A program made the position numbers and the translations under genes. DNA of 11,464 bases, from positions 1 to 11,464 of the forward strand of contig DGSL01000029.1 in the NCBI GenBank assembly GCA_002393965.1. The letters are read 5' to 3'. The DNA is from Bacteroidales bacterium UBA4363 (lineage in GTDB: Bacteria; Bacteroidota; Bacteroidia; Bacteroidales; Paludibacteraceae). Shown one piece after another: positions 1 through 8,825 of the stretch. Below the pieces are notes generated by a model. That model saw only the letters and a program-made list of their open reading frames with translations. It had not been told where the DNA came from and searched no databases. The first letter of the stretch is position 1; every line of letters starts with the position of its first letter.

Positions 1-533
1 AGATAGAAGAAGCAGGCGACTACTCTTACCTCACGCAAAGCCTCCTGACAGGATGTGACAGCACCGTGTACCTGCACTTGAACGTCCATCAAGAAGAGGA
101 GACCGAAGTAACCGTACAAATGCCACAGAAAGGCTTCTACGAATGGGAAGGGGACGAATACCGGGTACCTGGTACTTATCATAAGAAACTGCAAAGCATG
201 TGGGGGTGTGACAGTCTGGTCACGTTGACGATTGAGCCTAACCCTGAAGTCGAGATTGTATTGCCCGAAGGGTTCTCCCCGAATGGTGACGGAATCAACG
301 AAACCTTTGTCATTCAAGGCATCGAAAACTACCCGGAGAATCGTATCCGTATCTTCAACCGGTGGGGGAACAAGATATATGAAGCCTCACCGTACCATAA
401 CGACTGGGACGGAAGGAATCACGAAGGCGGTCACATCGGGAGCGCTGAACTACCTGTCGGAACCTACTATTACCTCCTGTGGCTACATGGTAGCGGCAGT
501 CCAAAGAAGGGATATATTTACCTTAACCGTTAG
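1..533 (+). CDS. T9SS type B cargo, adhesin-like surface protein (5' partial)
   Basis: This is the C-terminal end of a larger secreted protein; the reading frame is open from position 3 and the window cuts off the 5' part, leaving 176 residues. The visible part holds the ends of two similar modules finishing in GCDSTVYLHLNV (residues 17-28) and GCDSLVTLTIEP (68-79), a pattern seen in long repetitive Bacteroidetes adhesins. It ends in a gliding-motility/CHU_C type B sorting domain: FSPNGDGIN at 91-99, FNRWGN at 118-123, LPVGTYYY at 150-157 and GYIYLNR at the very end. In this family that domain directs export through the type IX secretion system to the cell surface. The next gene, 14 nt downstream, encodes a PorP/SprF-like protein, the partner class often found beside type B cargo, as with SprB-SprF in Flavobacterium. 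What the missing N-terminal part binds cannot be told. An internal GTG at 66 is not a real start. Confidence 0.9.
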   Translation, partial: IEEAGDYSYLTQSLLTGCDSTVYLHLNVHQEEETEVTVQMPQKGFYEWEGDEYRVPGTYHKKLQSMWGCDSLVTLTIEPNPEVEIVLPEGFSPNGDGINETFVIQGIENYPENRIRIFNRWGNKIYEASPYHNDWDGRNHEGGHIGSAELPVGTYYYLLWLHGSGSPKKGYIYLNR

Positions 534-547
534 AGGTCAAGTCGCAG

Positions 548-2170
548 ATGAAAAGACTTTCGCTCATATTGGTCCTGTTCCTTGTCACGCACATCACCTT
601 TGCGCAACAAGAGGCCATGTTCAGTTTCTATGACTGGAACAAGCAGTTGCTCAACCCGGCGGTAATCGGAGAAGGGGAAGGACTGGGTGCCACGTTGATT
701 CATCGCAGTCAGTGGGTCGGCTTTGACGGTGCACCGGTCACTCAGTCGCTGACGTTGGATGCTCCTGTCATGGGCGATGCGGTCAACTTAGGTCTCTCCG
801 TCCTCAACGACAAGGCTGGCCCTGTGCGCAACGTCGGTGTGATGATAGACTATGCCTTTCGTCTCCGCCTCACGGAAGAGTGGAAGATTGCCATGGGTCT
901 CAAAGCCGGCTTCAACGACTACGTCTTTGATTTAGGTAACGTAAAGACCATTGACCTTGACCGTGCCTTTTCGAAGAACGACAGCGAGTTTGACCTCAAT
1001 ATCGGTTTGGGAGCCTTCCTGAGCAGTCCACGTCTCACCGTGGGTTTTGCGATCCCCAAGATTCTGGAAAACCGGTTTGATTATGCCGTGAATGGAAGTG
1101 CGAAGGAATTTCGTCATTACTATGTGACAGGCGGCTATGCCCAGCCCCTCGGCGATCGGTTTACGCTCCGTCCGACCACTCTGGTAAAAGTCACCTCGGG
1201 AGCCCCCGTGGAAGGAGACCTAACCCTCACCTGTATTTATGACCAGAGATACTGGGTCGGGATGATGGGTCGAAGCCGTGACGGCATCGGTCTGCAGTGC
1301 GGAGCCTACCTCGGAAGGAATTGGGCATTGGGATATGCCTTCGACTGGTCTATTGCCAACACGACGGGTCGTACCAATGCCGGCAGTCATGAAGTGATGT
1401 TGCACTACGAATACGAGCGAGGCACGAGCGCCAAGCGTCGGACGCGTCAAGAAAAAGAGCGAAATCAGGCACCACCGATACCCACATCGCCTTCAGAGTC
1501 CCCCTCCGTCACGGCTCCTCCGGCAGAAGTCGAGTCCTCCTCCTTCAAGCCCACGGACGACAGAGAGCGAATGGTGGTGTATAACGTAACCGTTCTGAAT
1601 CAGCGCAACGGAGTCCCTGTGGAAGGTGCGGATGTCAGTGTCGGTGGCTTCATGGAGCGAACGACCGACTCCCTTGGCAAAGCTGAATTTGTCTTTGCCC
1701 AGGGAACCTATCCTGTTGACGTCCGAGCACTCGGCTACAACAGAGTTCATTACAACGTAAGGAGAGGGGACCGGCAAGACACAGTATTCATGACGGTTGC
1801 CCTAAACCGCAGCATCGTATTGAAAAACATCTACTATGACTTTGACAAATACGACCTGCGTCCGGAAAGCATAAAAGAACTTGAGAAAGTCGTCTCGTTC
1901 ATGAAAGCGAACCGAGACCTCTACGTTGAGTTAGGCAGTCATACCGACTCCAGAGGAAACGACGAATACAACCAACGTCTGTCGGAGAACCGAGCAAAGA
2001 GTGCAGTGGACTATATCATAAGTCGTGGCATCAGTCCTGAACGGATACGGAGTAAAGGGTACGGAGAGAGCCGGTTGGTGAACGGCTGTTCGAACGGTGT
2101 TGACTGTACAGAGGCGCAACATCAACTGAACCGACGAACCGAAATCATCGTTTCAGAGAGGAAACCGTAA
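548..2170 (+). CDS. PorP/SprF-type T9SS membrane protein fused to an OmpA domain
   Basis: This 540-aa envelope protein has a signal peptide (1-19, cleavage after ITFA). A PorP/SprF-like barrel region follows (about 20-290), opening with the family-like stretch FSFYDWNKQLLNPAVIG. Next come a Pro/Ser/Glu-rich linker (about 291-335), a carboxypeptidase-regulatory/PEGA-like beta domain (about 343-418), and a C-terminal OmpA domain (about 425-536). The OmpA part shows IYYDFDKYDL (428-437), SHTDSRG (464-470) and NRRTEI (528-533). D467 and R482 sit 15 residues apart, as do the Asp/Arg pair that binds diaminopimelate in OmpA. Family PorP proteins are about 300 aa, so this is a fusion that could tether the barrel to peptidoglycan. 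The ATG at 548 follows the upstream stop by 14 nt, with a GAGGT-like stretch just before it, so the two genes are probably co-transcribed. The likely job is secretion or anchoring of the upstream type B protein. Domain calls are strong; the pairing with that cargo is inferred. Confidence 0.9.
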   Translation: MKRLSLILVLFLVTHITFAQQEAMFSFYDWNKQLLNPAVIGEGEGLGATLIHRSQWVGFDGAPVTQSLTLDAPVMGDAVNLGLSVLNDKAGPVRNVGVMIDYAFRLRLTEEWKIAMGLKAGFNDYVFDLGNVKTIDLDRAFSKNDSEFDLNIGLGAFLSSPRLTVGFAIPKILENRFDYAVNGSAKEFRHYYVTGGYAQPLGDRFTLRPTTLVKVTSGAPVEGDLTLTCIYDQRYWVGMMGRSRDGIGLQCGAYLGRNWALGYAFDWSIANTTGRTNAGSHEVMLHYEYERGTSAKRRTRQEKERNQAPPIPTSPSESPSVTAPPAEVESSSFKPTDDRERMVVYNVTVLNQRNGVPVEGADVSVGGFMERTTDSLGKAEFVFAQGTYPVDVRALGYNRVHYNVRRGDRQDTVFMTVALNRSIVLKNIYYDFDKYDLRPESIKELEKVVSFMKANRDLYVELGSHTDSRGNDEYNQRLSENRAKSAVDYIISRGISPERIRSKGYGESRLVNGCSNGVDCTEAQHQLNRRTEIIVSERKP

Positions 2171-2228
2171 GGATAAAGAACTGGACAGGCGAGAACGTGC
2201 GCCTATCGATATGGATTGTTACGGATGA

Positions 2229-3143
2229 TCAGGAATTATTCTTCTGATTCAGGATACGCATCTGAAATTCCTTAGGCTTCATATTGAACTCCTTCTTAAA
2301 AAGCCTCGTGAAGTGATGTGGATAATCATATCCCAGTTCGTAGGCAGTGTCTGCGATAGGTTTACCACTAGAAAGCATGCCCCGTGCTCGTTCCATGATC
2401 AGCGCATGAATGATATGGAGAGGGGTCGTTTCCGTCAGAGCCTTGAATAAGTCACCCAGATAGTTTGGAGAAATATTCATCTCTTTTGCTACCGTCTTCA
2501 CAGTCGGTACTCCTTCCTTGTGTTGTCGTCCCTGATCGTAATAGGCTCTTACGACCTCGATCAGGCGGCTTTTCAGTTCCTCCCCTTTTGTCTGTTCCTT
2601 GAACTGACGTTGATAAAAACGCTGGCAGAAAGCCAGCATGATCTCTATGCTGGCAGAGAGGATACGTCGCTGTGCAGCATCATGGTAATTCCGCAGTTCG
2701 CTACGCACCTGGCGGAAACAGCCTGTCATGATTTCGTGTTCTTCCTTAGTCATGTAAAGAGCCTCATCGGAGTAATAAGTCAAGAAGCCGTACTCATTCA
2801 TCCGTGTTGACATATTGGAAGTGCTGATCAAAGCCGGGTCAAACAACATTGCCCAACCTTTCACATCTTTCAGGAAGACCTCGTCATCGAGTCCGAGACA
2901 CTGTCCCGGAGCGACGGATATCATGGTTTTGTCGCTATGCTTATAGAGTCGGTCGCCGTACTTGAGTCCCTGTACAGCGGCATCGCAAAGGAAGATGCCA
3001 TAGACGCAGTATTTGAGGTATCCTGTTCGTACCTGGTCCAGTTCGTCGAAGTTGACGATACAAATCAGAGGGTGTTCATCCGGAACACCTATCCAGGCAT
3101 TGTAATCATGTACTGTCTTTATTTCATGTACTTTCTTCTCCAT
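2229..3143 (-). CDS. AraC-family transcriptional regulator
   Basis: This is a 304-aa cytoplasmic DNA-binding protein. The C-terminal third carries the two helix-turn-helix motifs of the AraC/XylS family. The first lies at about 214-236 (TVKTVAKEMNISPNYLGDLF); the second at about 262-284 contains the hallmark AYELGYDYPHHFTRLFKKEF, followed by MKPKEF. The N-terminal part (about 20-110, with DRLYKHSDKTMISVAPGQ) looks like a cupin-like sensor domain, but the ligand cannot be read from sequence. The gene is convergent with the PorP-OmpA gene (58-nt gap, no strong terminator) and divergent from a small outer-membrane barrel gene across 286 nt of AT-rich DNA. Control of that neighbour, or of itself, is plausible but unproven. 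I see no clear TAnnTTTG box upstream. Confidence 0.92.
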   Translation of the reverse strand: MEKKVHEIKTVHDYNAWIGVPDEHPLICIVNFDELDQVRTGYLKYCVYGIFLCDAAVQGLKYGDRLYKHSDKTMISVAPGQCLGLDDEVFLKDVKGWAMLFDPALISTSNMSTRMNEYGFLTYYSDEALYMTKEEHEIMTGCFRQVRSELRNYHDAAQRRILSASIEIMLAFCQRFYQRQFKEQTKGEELKSRLIEVVRAYYDQGRQHKEGVPTVKTVAKEMNISPNYLGDLFKALTETTPLHIIHALIMERARGMLSSGKPIADTAYELGYDYPHHFTRLFKKEFNMKPKEFQMRILNQKNNS

Positions 3144-3223
3144 CGTTCACATCTTCTTTATTGGACCGTATAAACAAGTCTCCAAATAACAATCTGGTCG
3201 CAAGTTACCAATTTTTCTTAATA

Positions 3224-3284
3224 CTGCTATAAATTATAACCATTTTTTATACTCCATCTAACCTATCATATTGATAATTAGCAG
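3224..3284. repeat. Imperfect inverted repeat between araC-type gene and barrel gene
   Basis: CTGCTA (3224-3229) and ATTAT (3233-3237) are mirrored by ATAAT (3274-3278) and TAGCAG (3279-3284); the left arm has three extra bases. It lies in the AT-rich divergent intergenic region. It could be an operator for the AraC regulator, but AraC sites are usually direct repeats and AT-rich DNA gives such matches by chance. Confidence 0.25.
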
Positions 3285-3373
3285 AAAATAACGGATAGAA
3301 AAAAGGATTTTTAACGGTTTTTATCTCCTCATAAATGGCTATGAGATTGAAAACATTTACTCACTTTGGGGGA

Positions 3374-3404
3374 TTGTCGGGTTTCAGAACCACCGCTACC
3401 TTTG
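3374..3404 (+). promoter_or_regulatory. Bacteroidetes-type promoter of the barrel gene
   Basis: TACCTTTG at 3397-3404 matches the phylum's -7 consensus TAnnTTTG. TTG at 3374-3376 lies 23 nt upstream, where the -33 TTTG element is expected. The predicted start is around 3408-3411, giving a leader of about 20 nt before the ATG at 3430. Confidence 0.65.
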
Positions 3405-3429
3405 CAAGGCAAAGATTAATCATTCAAGA

Positions 3430-4050
3430 ATGAATTACATGAGACACTTACTTATTGTACTGCTGCTGGCAACAGCGATTGTCAGGGCTGAAGCATGGAC
3501 CATCGGTGGCGAGATTGGATTTGAGCACAACGACACACATGACATGCCTGCTGTTGGAAACATCACGAACGGCCGTTACGACACATTCACGTTCAATCCG
3601 TGGATAGAATATGACTTAAGCGACGCATGGACTGTCGGAACCTATGTAGAGATGGGTTGGCATAAAGACAAGAGCACCGGACCATCGGAGAGACAGGTTT
3701 CCATTGGTCTTGCACCCTATCTGCACTACACTGTCCTTGAATTCGGGAAATTCAGTCTCGGCTTCGAAGGTTGTCTGAGGGGAGTCCTGTCAGATGCCTT
3801 CGGCAACGGCAGTGACCGATTTGACTCCTTCGTTGTAGGGTTCACCGTCAAACCGGACCTATCGTATGCCCTGACAGACCACTGGAATCTGGACATGGAC
3901 CTGAACTTTGCTGCCTTGAGCGTCCTATATGCCAAAGACGGCATCGCAGGAGCCAAAGACAGCCGCACGTTCCATGCCGGGATGGACCTCGACAGCGATA
4001 ACGTCCTGAACGTCGGAGACTTGTCGGTCGGCGTTTCGTACTCCTTCTGA
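3430..4050 (+). CDS. Small outer-membrane beta-barrel protein
   Basis: This is a 206-aa secreted protein with an N-terminal signal peptide (about 1-22: MNYMRHLLIVLLLATAIVRA, then EA). The mature part alternates polar and aromatic/hydrophobic residues in strand-like stretches, for example FNPWIEYDLSDAWTVGTYVE and LSYALTDHWNLDMDLNFAAL. It ends in VGVSYSF, a terminal aromatic residue typical of outer-membrane barrels recognised by BamA. Size and pattern fit an eight- to ten-strand barrel of the OmpW/OMP_b-brl kind, but no transported substrate can be named. ATG codons at 3430 and 3439 are both possible starts; I keep the first because it lies a normal distance from the promoter at 3397-3404. The gene is alone on its strand, divergent from the AraC-type regulator, and ends before a strong hairpin at 4114-4161. 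Confidence 0.8.
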   Translation: MNYMRHLLIVLLLATAIVRAEAWTIGGEIGFEHNDTHDMPAVGNITNGRYDTFTFNPWIEYDLSDAWTVGTYVEMGWHKDKSTGPSERQVSIGLAPYLHYTVLEFGKFSLGFEGCLRGVLSDAFGNGSDRFDSFVVGFTVKPDLSYALTDHWNLDMDLNFAALSVLYAKDGIAGAKDSRTFHAGMDLDSDNVLNVGDLSVGVSYSF

Positions 4051-4113
4051 AAAGAGTCGGGGATGCGTCTGAAAGAGGATAACAGGAAGGCTAAAACGAC
4101 ATAGCAGGGCTTG

Positions 4114-4161
4114 ATAAAGAGAAGCAGGGGTTGACCATGGTCAGTCCCTGCTTCTCTTTAT
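4114..4161. terminator. Bidirectional hairpin between convergent genes
   Basis: A self-complementary stretch centred between 4137 and 4138 gives 24 bp of stem (4114-4137 with 4138-4161) with two G.T pairs and no formal loop; the core is TGACCATGGTCA. It sits between the barrel gene and the convergent ddl. The tails are only moderately T-rich (CTCTTTAT on either strand), so it is a likely two-way terminator rather than a textbook one. Confidence 0.65.
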
Positions 4162-4177
4162 TCCTGTCGTACTTCGA

Positions 4178-5155
4178 TTATCGAGACATAGACTCCTCGA
4201 TGATATCCGTCATTACATCCTTGATATCGAGTCCAGCCGCCCTGATTTGCTGCGGGATGAACGATGTAGCGGTCATGCCAGGGGTCGTATTGACCTCCAG
4301 GAGATTAATCCTATCCCCTTCGGTAATGATATAATCCACCCGGATGATGCCGCGTGCACCCAACAGATCGTAGATCCTTGAAGTTGTTGCCTGTACGCGT
4401 CCAGTCAGTTCGGGAGACAGGCGTGCGGGCGTTATCTCACTCACCTGTCCCTTATACTTGGCATCGTAATCAAAGAACTCATTTTGGCTGACGACCTCGG
4501 TCACAGGAAAAACGACAGACTTTTCGCGTGTCTTATAGACTCCGCACGTCACTTCCGTCCCCTTCATAAAGCTCTCGAGAATCACCTGGTCTCCTTCGCG
4601 GAATGCCTTCGAGACCGCCTCCCGCACCTCGTTTTCGTTCTTCACCTTTGTCACGCCGAAACTAGAACCTCCCACGTTCGGTTTCACGAAAATCGGCAGT
4701 CCGAGTTGTTGAACTGCCTCGTCTGCCTCGATGGTCTCGCCTTTTCGCAAGAGGATGTCGGGTGCGATGTTCAGTCCGAACCCTTGCAGATAGTGGTTAC
4801 ACGTGAATTTATTATACGTCATGGCGGCAGCCAGTACGTCGCAACACGTATAAGGCATTCCGATCATCTCGAAATACCCTTGCAGTCGTCCGTCTTCGCC
4901 CGGTATGCCATGAATGGTCACATAGGCACAGTCGAACGTCTGTTTCTTTCCGTCTCTTGTGTAACTGAAATCGTTGCGGTCAATCGGGTAGGACGTACCG
5001 TCCACTTCCGCTCTCCAGTTGAGTCCTTCCAGGACCACCACTGTCAGGTCATACTTCTCGTTATCAATGAAAGTCAGCAAACCTGCCGCACTACGCAGCG
5101 ACACTTCGAATTCCGACTGGTCACCCCCGGCCACGATCGCTATTTTCTTCTTCAT
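4178..5155 (-). CDS. ddl: D-alanine--D-alanine ligase
   Basis: This 325-aa cytoplasmic ATP-grasp enzyme joins two D-alanines using ATP to make the dipeptide end of the peptidoglycan precursor. Residues matching the E. coli DdlB active site are present: E15 in GGDQSEFEVS, S164/S165 in GGSSFGV, K233-Y234 in FFDYDAKY, R272 and D274 in IRVDY, and E287/N289 in LLEVNTTPGMT. The Tyr at 234, where D-lactate-making relatives carry Phe, supports D-Ala-D-Ala rather than depsipeptide synthesis. Length is normal for the family. The start ATG gives the expected N-terminus MKKKIAIVAGG. It lies 56 nt downstream of the AsmA-like gene on the same strand, with no terminator or TAnnTTTG box between them, so the two are probably one operon. 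Confidence 0.95.
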   Translation of the reverse strand: MKKKIAIVAGGDQSEFEVSLRSAAGLLTFIDNEKYDLTVVVLEGLNWRAEVDGTSYPIDRNDFSYTRDGKKQTFDCAYVTIHGIPGEDGRLQGYFEMIGMPYTCCDVLAAAMTYNKFTCNHYLQGFGLNIAPDILLRKGETIEADEAVQQLGLPIFVKPNVGGSSFGVTKVKNENEVREAVSKAFREGDQVILESFMKGTEVTCGVYKTREKSVVFPVTEVVSQNEFFDYDAKYKGQVSEITPARLSPELTGRVQATTSRIYDLLGARGIIRVDYIITEGDRINLLEVNTTPGMTATSFIPQQIRAAGLDIKDVMTDIIEESMSR

Positions 5156-5211
5156 TCTCTGTATTACTTAATTGTATATAACTGTTTTTTTTCAGGATCA
5201 GACTATCTGTT

Positions 5212-8200
5212 TTACTTCTCAGGTGTTGCCGTGGATGACTCCGGTCGTAGAGCGGCCGGTTTTGTCTCTGTTGCCGTAGCGTCGGTATCCTTCGTCGGTG
5301 TTCCGGCTGGAGCCGGCAGAGAGGTCCGTTGTTTCTCTTCGACGGCATAGGCATCGATTGCATTATTCACTGCGTCCTTGAGTTTCTTCTGCAGTTCGGT
5401 TCTGAGATTGATTCCGCCATAAGCGAACTGTCCCTCCTTCGTAATGGTCTTCTCATCCTTGTAGCGTGCCTTGCCGAGTTTCACCTTCATATCGTCCATC
5501 GTACCACTCACGTTGACACCCAGTTTGAACGGCAGCGGCGATTTCAGTACGGAGATGTGGTAGTTGAACAGCATATCAAGCGTATTCTCTCCTCCGACGG
5601 CGACGCGGTACTTATCCATTTCCAACATAAACGGAAGTACCTGCATTTGGTTGTTCTGGAGGATGAGTTCGACGGACATATTATCGATCAGGTTCTTCGT
5701 TTTCTTCTTGAACATCAAGAGTTTTGCCACTTCGGCGAACGTCTCACCATCCATGAGAACGAGGTCGTTGCCATGAATGGCTGTGGCAGCGGAGAGCGAA
5801 GGCATCACGACATCATAGATGCTGTCGAGTTTCGTCTTCGCCGTCACGTCGAGAGTCACGACGCCCTGGAAGGATCGGAGCATCGGCACGAGCGTATCGA
5901 CCTCCGGAACGGTATTCACGAGGTTCGTGATATCCACGTTCGAAGCGACGGCATCGAGTCCCACGTCGGCGAAATCATTGCCTGTGCAGTGGTACATGGC
6001 ATTGAGTTTAAGGTCTCCAACATTCGTATTCGTCGTAATATCCTTCATCTGAAGTGTGCTATTCTTCATTGCCACGCCGCCGAGGAAATTCGTGCAGATG
6101 AGGTTGGCAAAACGGAGCGTATCGACCTTCGCATTGAAATTGACATTCAGATTATTCGGCAAGCACATGAGGTGGAAGACCGCCGTTGAGTCCAGCGCCG
6201 TTGTATCGGTTGCCTCCTCGTTATCGTTATTAGCCAGAGCGGCGATGCTGTCCTGCTCCTTTTGTGCCTCGACCAAGCTCATGATACTATCGTAGCGAGC
6301 CTGCCTTACGGGGTCTCTCTGCCGTTCCTTGCGCCGCATCTCGACCTTCTGCTGGTAGCCTCGCTCGAAGACCTGTGGGCGTATCAACCGATCGCCGCTT
6401 ATGTTCATCGGTTTGATGAAGCCCATTCGCTGTGCTTCCTTGAACTGTGCGATGCGTGCCCTTGTCTGATCACCCTTATAAACGGCGTTGAGAATCTCAT
6501 TGACGTTGATTCGTCGTGATGTCAGGTCGAGGTTTGCTGTCAGGGTACGTCCACGCCGGAAATAGCGTCGGAAGTTCTGCACGTCGCCCTTCAGACGTAC
6601 GGCGGAGCGTCCCGTCCTAAGCCATACGTTATTCAGTTTGATTGTATCGTCGGTAAAAGCCAGATCGAGTTTACGCATTGCCGTGCTCAACGGGTAATAC
6701 GGAGAATAGTAGCGTACCAGCTTGGTATCCGCCGTGCCGTCGAACCTAAACTTACGCAGAGCCTCGTCGAAGGCATCCGGAGCATCCGCCACGGACTGGA
6801 GCAGGGCGGTCAGGGAGTCCACCCCTATTGTCTTTCGTTCGCTCGGGTCTATGGCGACGCGCACGCCGTTCACACGCTTGAAGCGTCGCACGCGTGGTCG
6901 GATAGTGAGTCGGAAGCGCAGCGAATCGGCAAGCGCAGCCATTGACGGTTCGAAATACATCATAGAGTCCATGCGGACGTTGGCGCGCAGCATCGGGATC
7001 AGCGTATCGGTCGTATCCTGTCGTAGAGTCAGGGAGACGTTCGTCTGGTTGCCGACGACAGCCATCGTGTCATCCACAATAGCCTTGACACCACGGAATC
7101 GCATTGATCCTCGCAGGAACGGGATCCCGCGGTCCATACGGTCCGCCGTCGCGGAGGAATAGAAATTCTGTGTTGAGAGTCGTATCTGTTTGCCGTAGGC
7201 GAACAGCATGGTATCTATATCGACACGCGTCTGGAACAGTCGTGTCTTTCCGCTACGTTTCCCTTTGACCGAATTGAACCCGGACTCGATATTGGCATTT
7301 TTACCGAAGAGATTGACTCCTTCACTTGGCATGCGGACCTTCAGTCGTCCGATGTCCATATTGGTATAAGCATATATCTTCTCGAATCGCATGCGGTCGA
7401 TGTCCGCCATGTTGAAACGTGCCGATGCCCGTCCTTTGAGATTGCCACTATAGTAGATACCCGGCACCTCCGGTATCATGCGTTTCAGGTGGTCGAGGTT
7501 GAGGGCGGTCCGTGCATCCATATCGACATAAGGATTGTTGCCCATCAGTCGTTTGATTTCTCCCTTCGCCTTCACGTATGACGGTCCTGCCTTCACGTCC
7601 AGGACATCCAGTTTCAGCCAGGATGCGTTCGGCGACTCCGTGTTCAGGCTCATCTGGCTCTCCATGTTTGCATCGACTCGTCCCTCCTTGCCTCCGAAGT
7701 GCACCCAAGCGTCCTTCAGGCTGACGTTGGCATCGACGGTCGGGTACTGTTCGCCTTTCATCTCTCCCTTCGCCGTTCCCTTCGCGTACAAGGCACCTCC
7801 GGCGGACATCTCCTTGAGGTCCTTGTCGTAGGGGCTTGGTATCATACCCAACACCTGGTTAAGGTCGGGGATATTCACCATCCAATCCAAGTCTGTGTAC
7901 CAATTCTCGTACGCCGTATCGGTACGTGCCGTACCAGTCAGTCGTGCCTCTGCGTCACGGAGGCGAGCATAGAAATTATTGATTGCGAAGTCCGTTACCG
8001 TCGTATCGGTCTGCAGATCGATGTCAACGTGCAGCGGTTGTGGGCGCATGCTCATCGTCGTATCGCGGAAGGCGACCCCCTGGCTTGCGAGCGATCCCTT
8101 AGCGATCATGCTCTCCTTCATAAGGAAAGACACGTTCATCGAAGTCGTATCGGCGACGGCGCACATCTTGGACGAGAGGTCTTCGTAAACGAGCTTGCGA

Positions 8201-8805
8201 GCATTCATCACCACGTCGGCCCGTATGCGGTCCGTATATTCCACATCCTTGAGGTTAAGGTTGAGATGTTCGCTGAAGACCTTCATCGCACTCTGTTCGT
8301 CCGTCCAGCGTACCGTTCCGTCCTTGATCTGCAGATGTTCCACCCAGACCTTAGGCATAGGAGTCTGCGTCGTGTCCTCGCTTTCATAGACCTCGAAATT
8401 CCCCTTCCCGTCACTACGTACGTGTCCGTTGAAATCTGGATTCACCAGGTACGCCTCCGTAACGCGGATATCGTCCTTATCGAGGAACAATCCAAGGTCC
8501 ATCGTAGCGCACAGCGTATCGGCGCAGGCAAGGTGCTCCTTCTTTTGCAGCACGTCGCTTGTGAGCGACAGGCCATCAATCTCCACCGTCACCATCGGAT
8601 AGGAAGAGATGAGAGTGAGATTCACGTGTTTTATATTCGCCTCCCCATTGATCATCTGGGAGACCACCTTTGAGATCTGACGTGCGCCGAAGTCCGTCCC
8701 TATCAGAGCGTAAGCCACCGTCGTCAGGGCCACCGCCAGGCACAGAGTCCCACCGGCTATCAGTGCAATCCATTTTATGATACCCTTCATCGCTTTCATA
8801 AACAT
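5212..8805 (-). CDS. AsmA-like inner-membrane-anchored envelope protein
   Basis: This 1197-aa protein has a single N-terminal membrane segment (about residues 9-35) and a long, beta-rich remainder expected to lie in the periplasm. The start region (GTDFGARQISKVVSQMING) and the C-terminal region (about 960-1150, with GVVTLDVTAKTKLDSIYDV and FKLGVNVSGTMDDMKVKLG) fit the AsmA and AsmA-like C-terminal families. Members of that superfamily (AsmA, TamB, YhdP) are linked to lipid transfer and outer-membrane assembly; the substrate here is unknown. A charged, probably helical stretch with many K, R and E lies at about 800-880, and a Thr/Pro/Ala-rich tail covers the last 40 residues. A GTG at 8817 would extend the frame by four residues, but it would begin within two bases of the predicted transcription start, so I prefer ATG 8805; ATG 8799 is also possible. 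It is followed by ddl. Confidence 0.87.
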   Translation of the reverse strand: MFMKAMKGIIKWIALIAGGTLCLAVALTTVAYALIGTDFGARQISKVVSQMINGEANIKHVNLTLISSYPMVTVEIDGLSLTSDVLQKKEHLACADTLCATMDLGLFLDKDDIRVTEAYLVNPDFNGHVRSDGKGNFEVYESEDTTQTPMPKVWVEHLQIKDGTVRWTDEQSAMKVFSEHLNLNLKDVEYTDRIRADVVMNARKLVYEDLSSKMCAVADTTSMNVSFLMKESMIAKGSLASQGVAFRDTTMSMRPQPLHVDIDLQTDTTVTDFAINNFYARLRDAEARLTGTARTDTAYENWYTDLDWMVNIPDLNQVLGMIPSPYDKDLKEMSAGGALYAKGTAKGEMKGEQYPTVDANVSLKDAWVHFGGKEGRVDANMESQMSLNTESPNASWLKLDVLDVKAGPSYVKAKGEIKRLMGNNPYVDMDARTALNLDHLKRMIPEVPGIYYSGNLKGRASARFNMADIDRMRFEKIYAYTNMDIGRLKVRMPSEGVNLFGKNANIESGFNSVKGKRSGKTRLFQTRVDIDTMLFAYGKQIRLSTQNFYSSATADRMDRGIPFLRGSMRFRGVKAIVDDTMAVVGNQTNVSLTLRQDTTDTLIPMLRANVRMDSMMYFEPSMAALADSLRFRLTIRPRVRRFKRVNGVRVAIDPSERKTIGVDSLTALLQSVADAPDAFDEALRKFRFDGTADTKLVRYYSPYYPLSTAMRKLDLAFTDDTIKLNNVWLRTGRSAVRLKGDVQNFRRYFRRGRTLTANLDLTSRRINVNEILNAVYKGDQTRARIAQFKEAQRMGFIKPMNISGDRLIRPQVFERGYQQKVEMRRKERQRDPVRQARYDSIMSLVEAQKEQDSIAALANNDNEEATDTTALDSTAVFHLMCLPNNLNVNFNAKVDTLRFANLICTNFLGGVAMKNSTLQMKDITTNTNVGDLKLNAMYHCTGNDFADVGLDAVASNVDITNLVNTVPEVDTLVPMLRSFQGVVTLDVTAKTKLDSIYDVVMPSLSAATAIHGNDLVLMDGETFAEVAKLLMFKKKTKNLIDNMSVELILQNNQMQVLPFMLEMDKYRVAVGGENTLDMLFNYHISVLKSPLPFKLGVNVSGTMDDMKVKLGKARYKDEKTITKEGQFAYGGINLRTELQKKLKDAVNNAIDAYAVEEKQRTSLPAPAGTPTKDTDATATETKPAALRPESSTATPEK

Positions 8806-8825
8806 AATAACTGCCACGTTATCTA

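Noticed and set aside
2171..2228. Terminator between the convergent PorP-OmpA and AraC genes
   Set aside because: Only a weak 5-bp AGGCG/CGCCT stem is present and no T-run follows on either strand.
4484..5350. Open frame of 288 codons on the + strand
   Set aside because: It lies antisense to ddl, which shows all catalytic motifs, and its own translation matches no family; it is a shadow frame.
5329..8673. Several long + strand frames (286 and 324 codons among them) inside the AsmA-like gene
   Set aside because: They are antisense to a continuous 1197-codon frame with membrane anchor and family motifs; His/Arg-rich translations are typical of antisense shadows.
8806..8817. GTG start for the AsmA-like gene
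   Set aside because: It would lie within about two bases of the predicted transcription start; ATG 8805 or 8799 leaves a leader and begins nearer the membrane segment.
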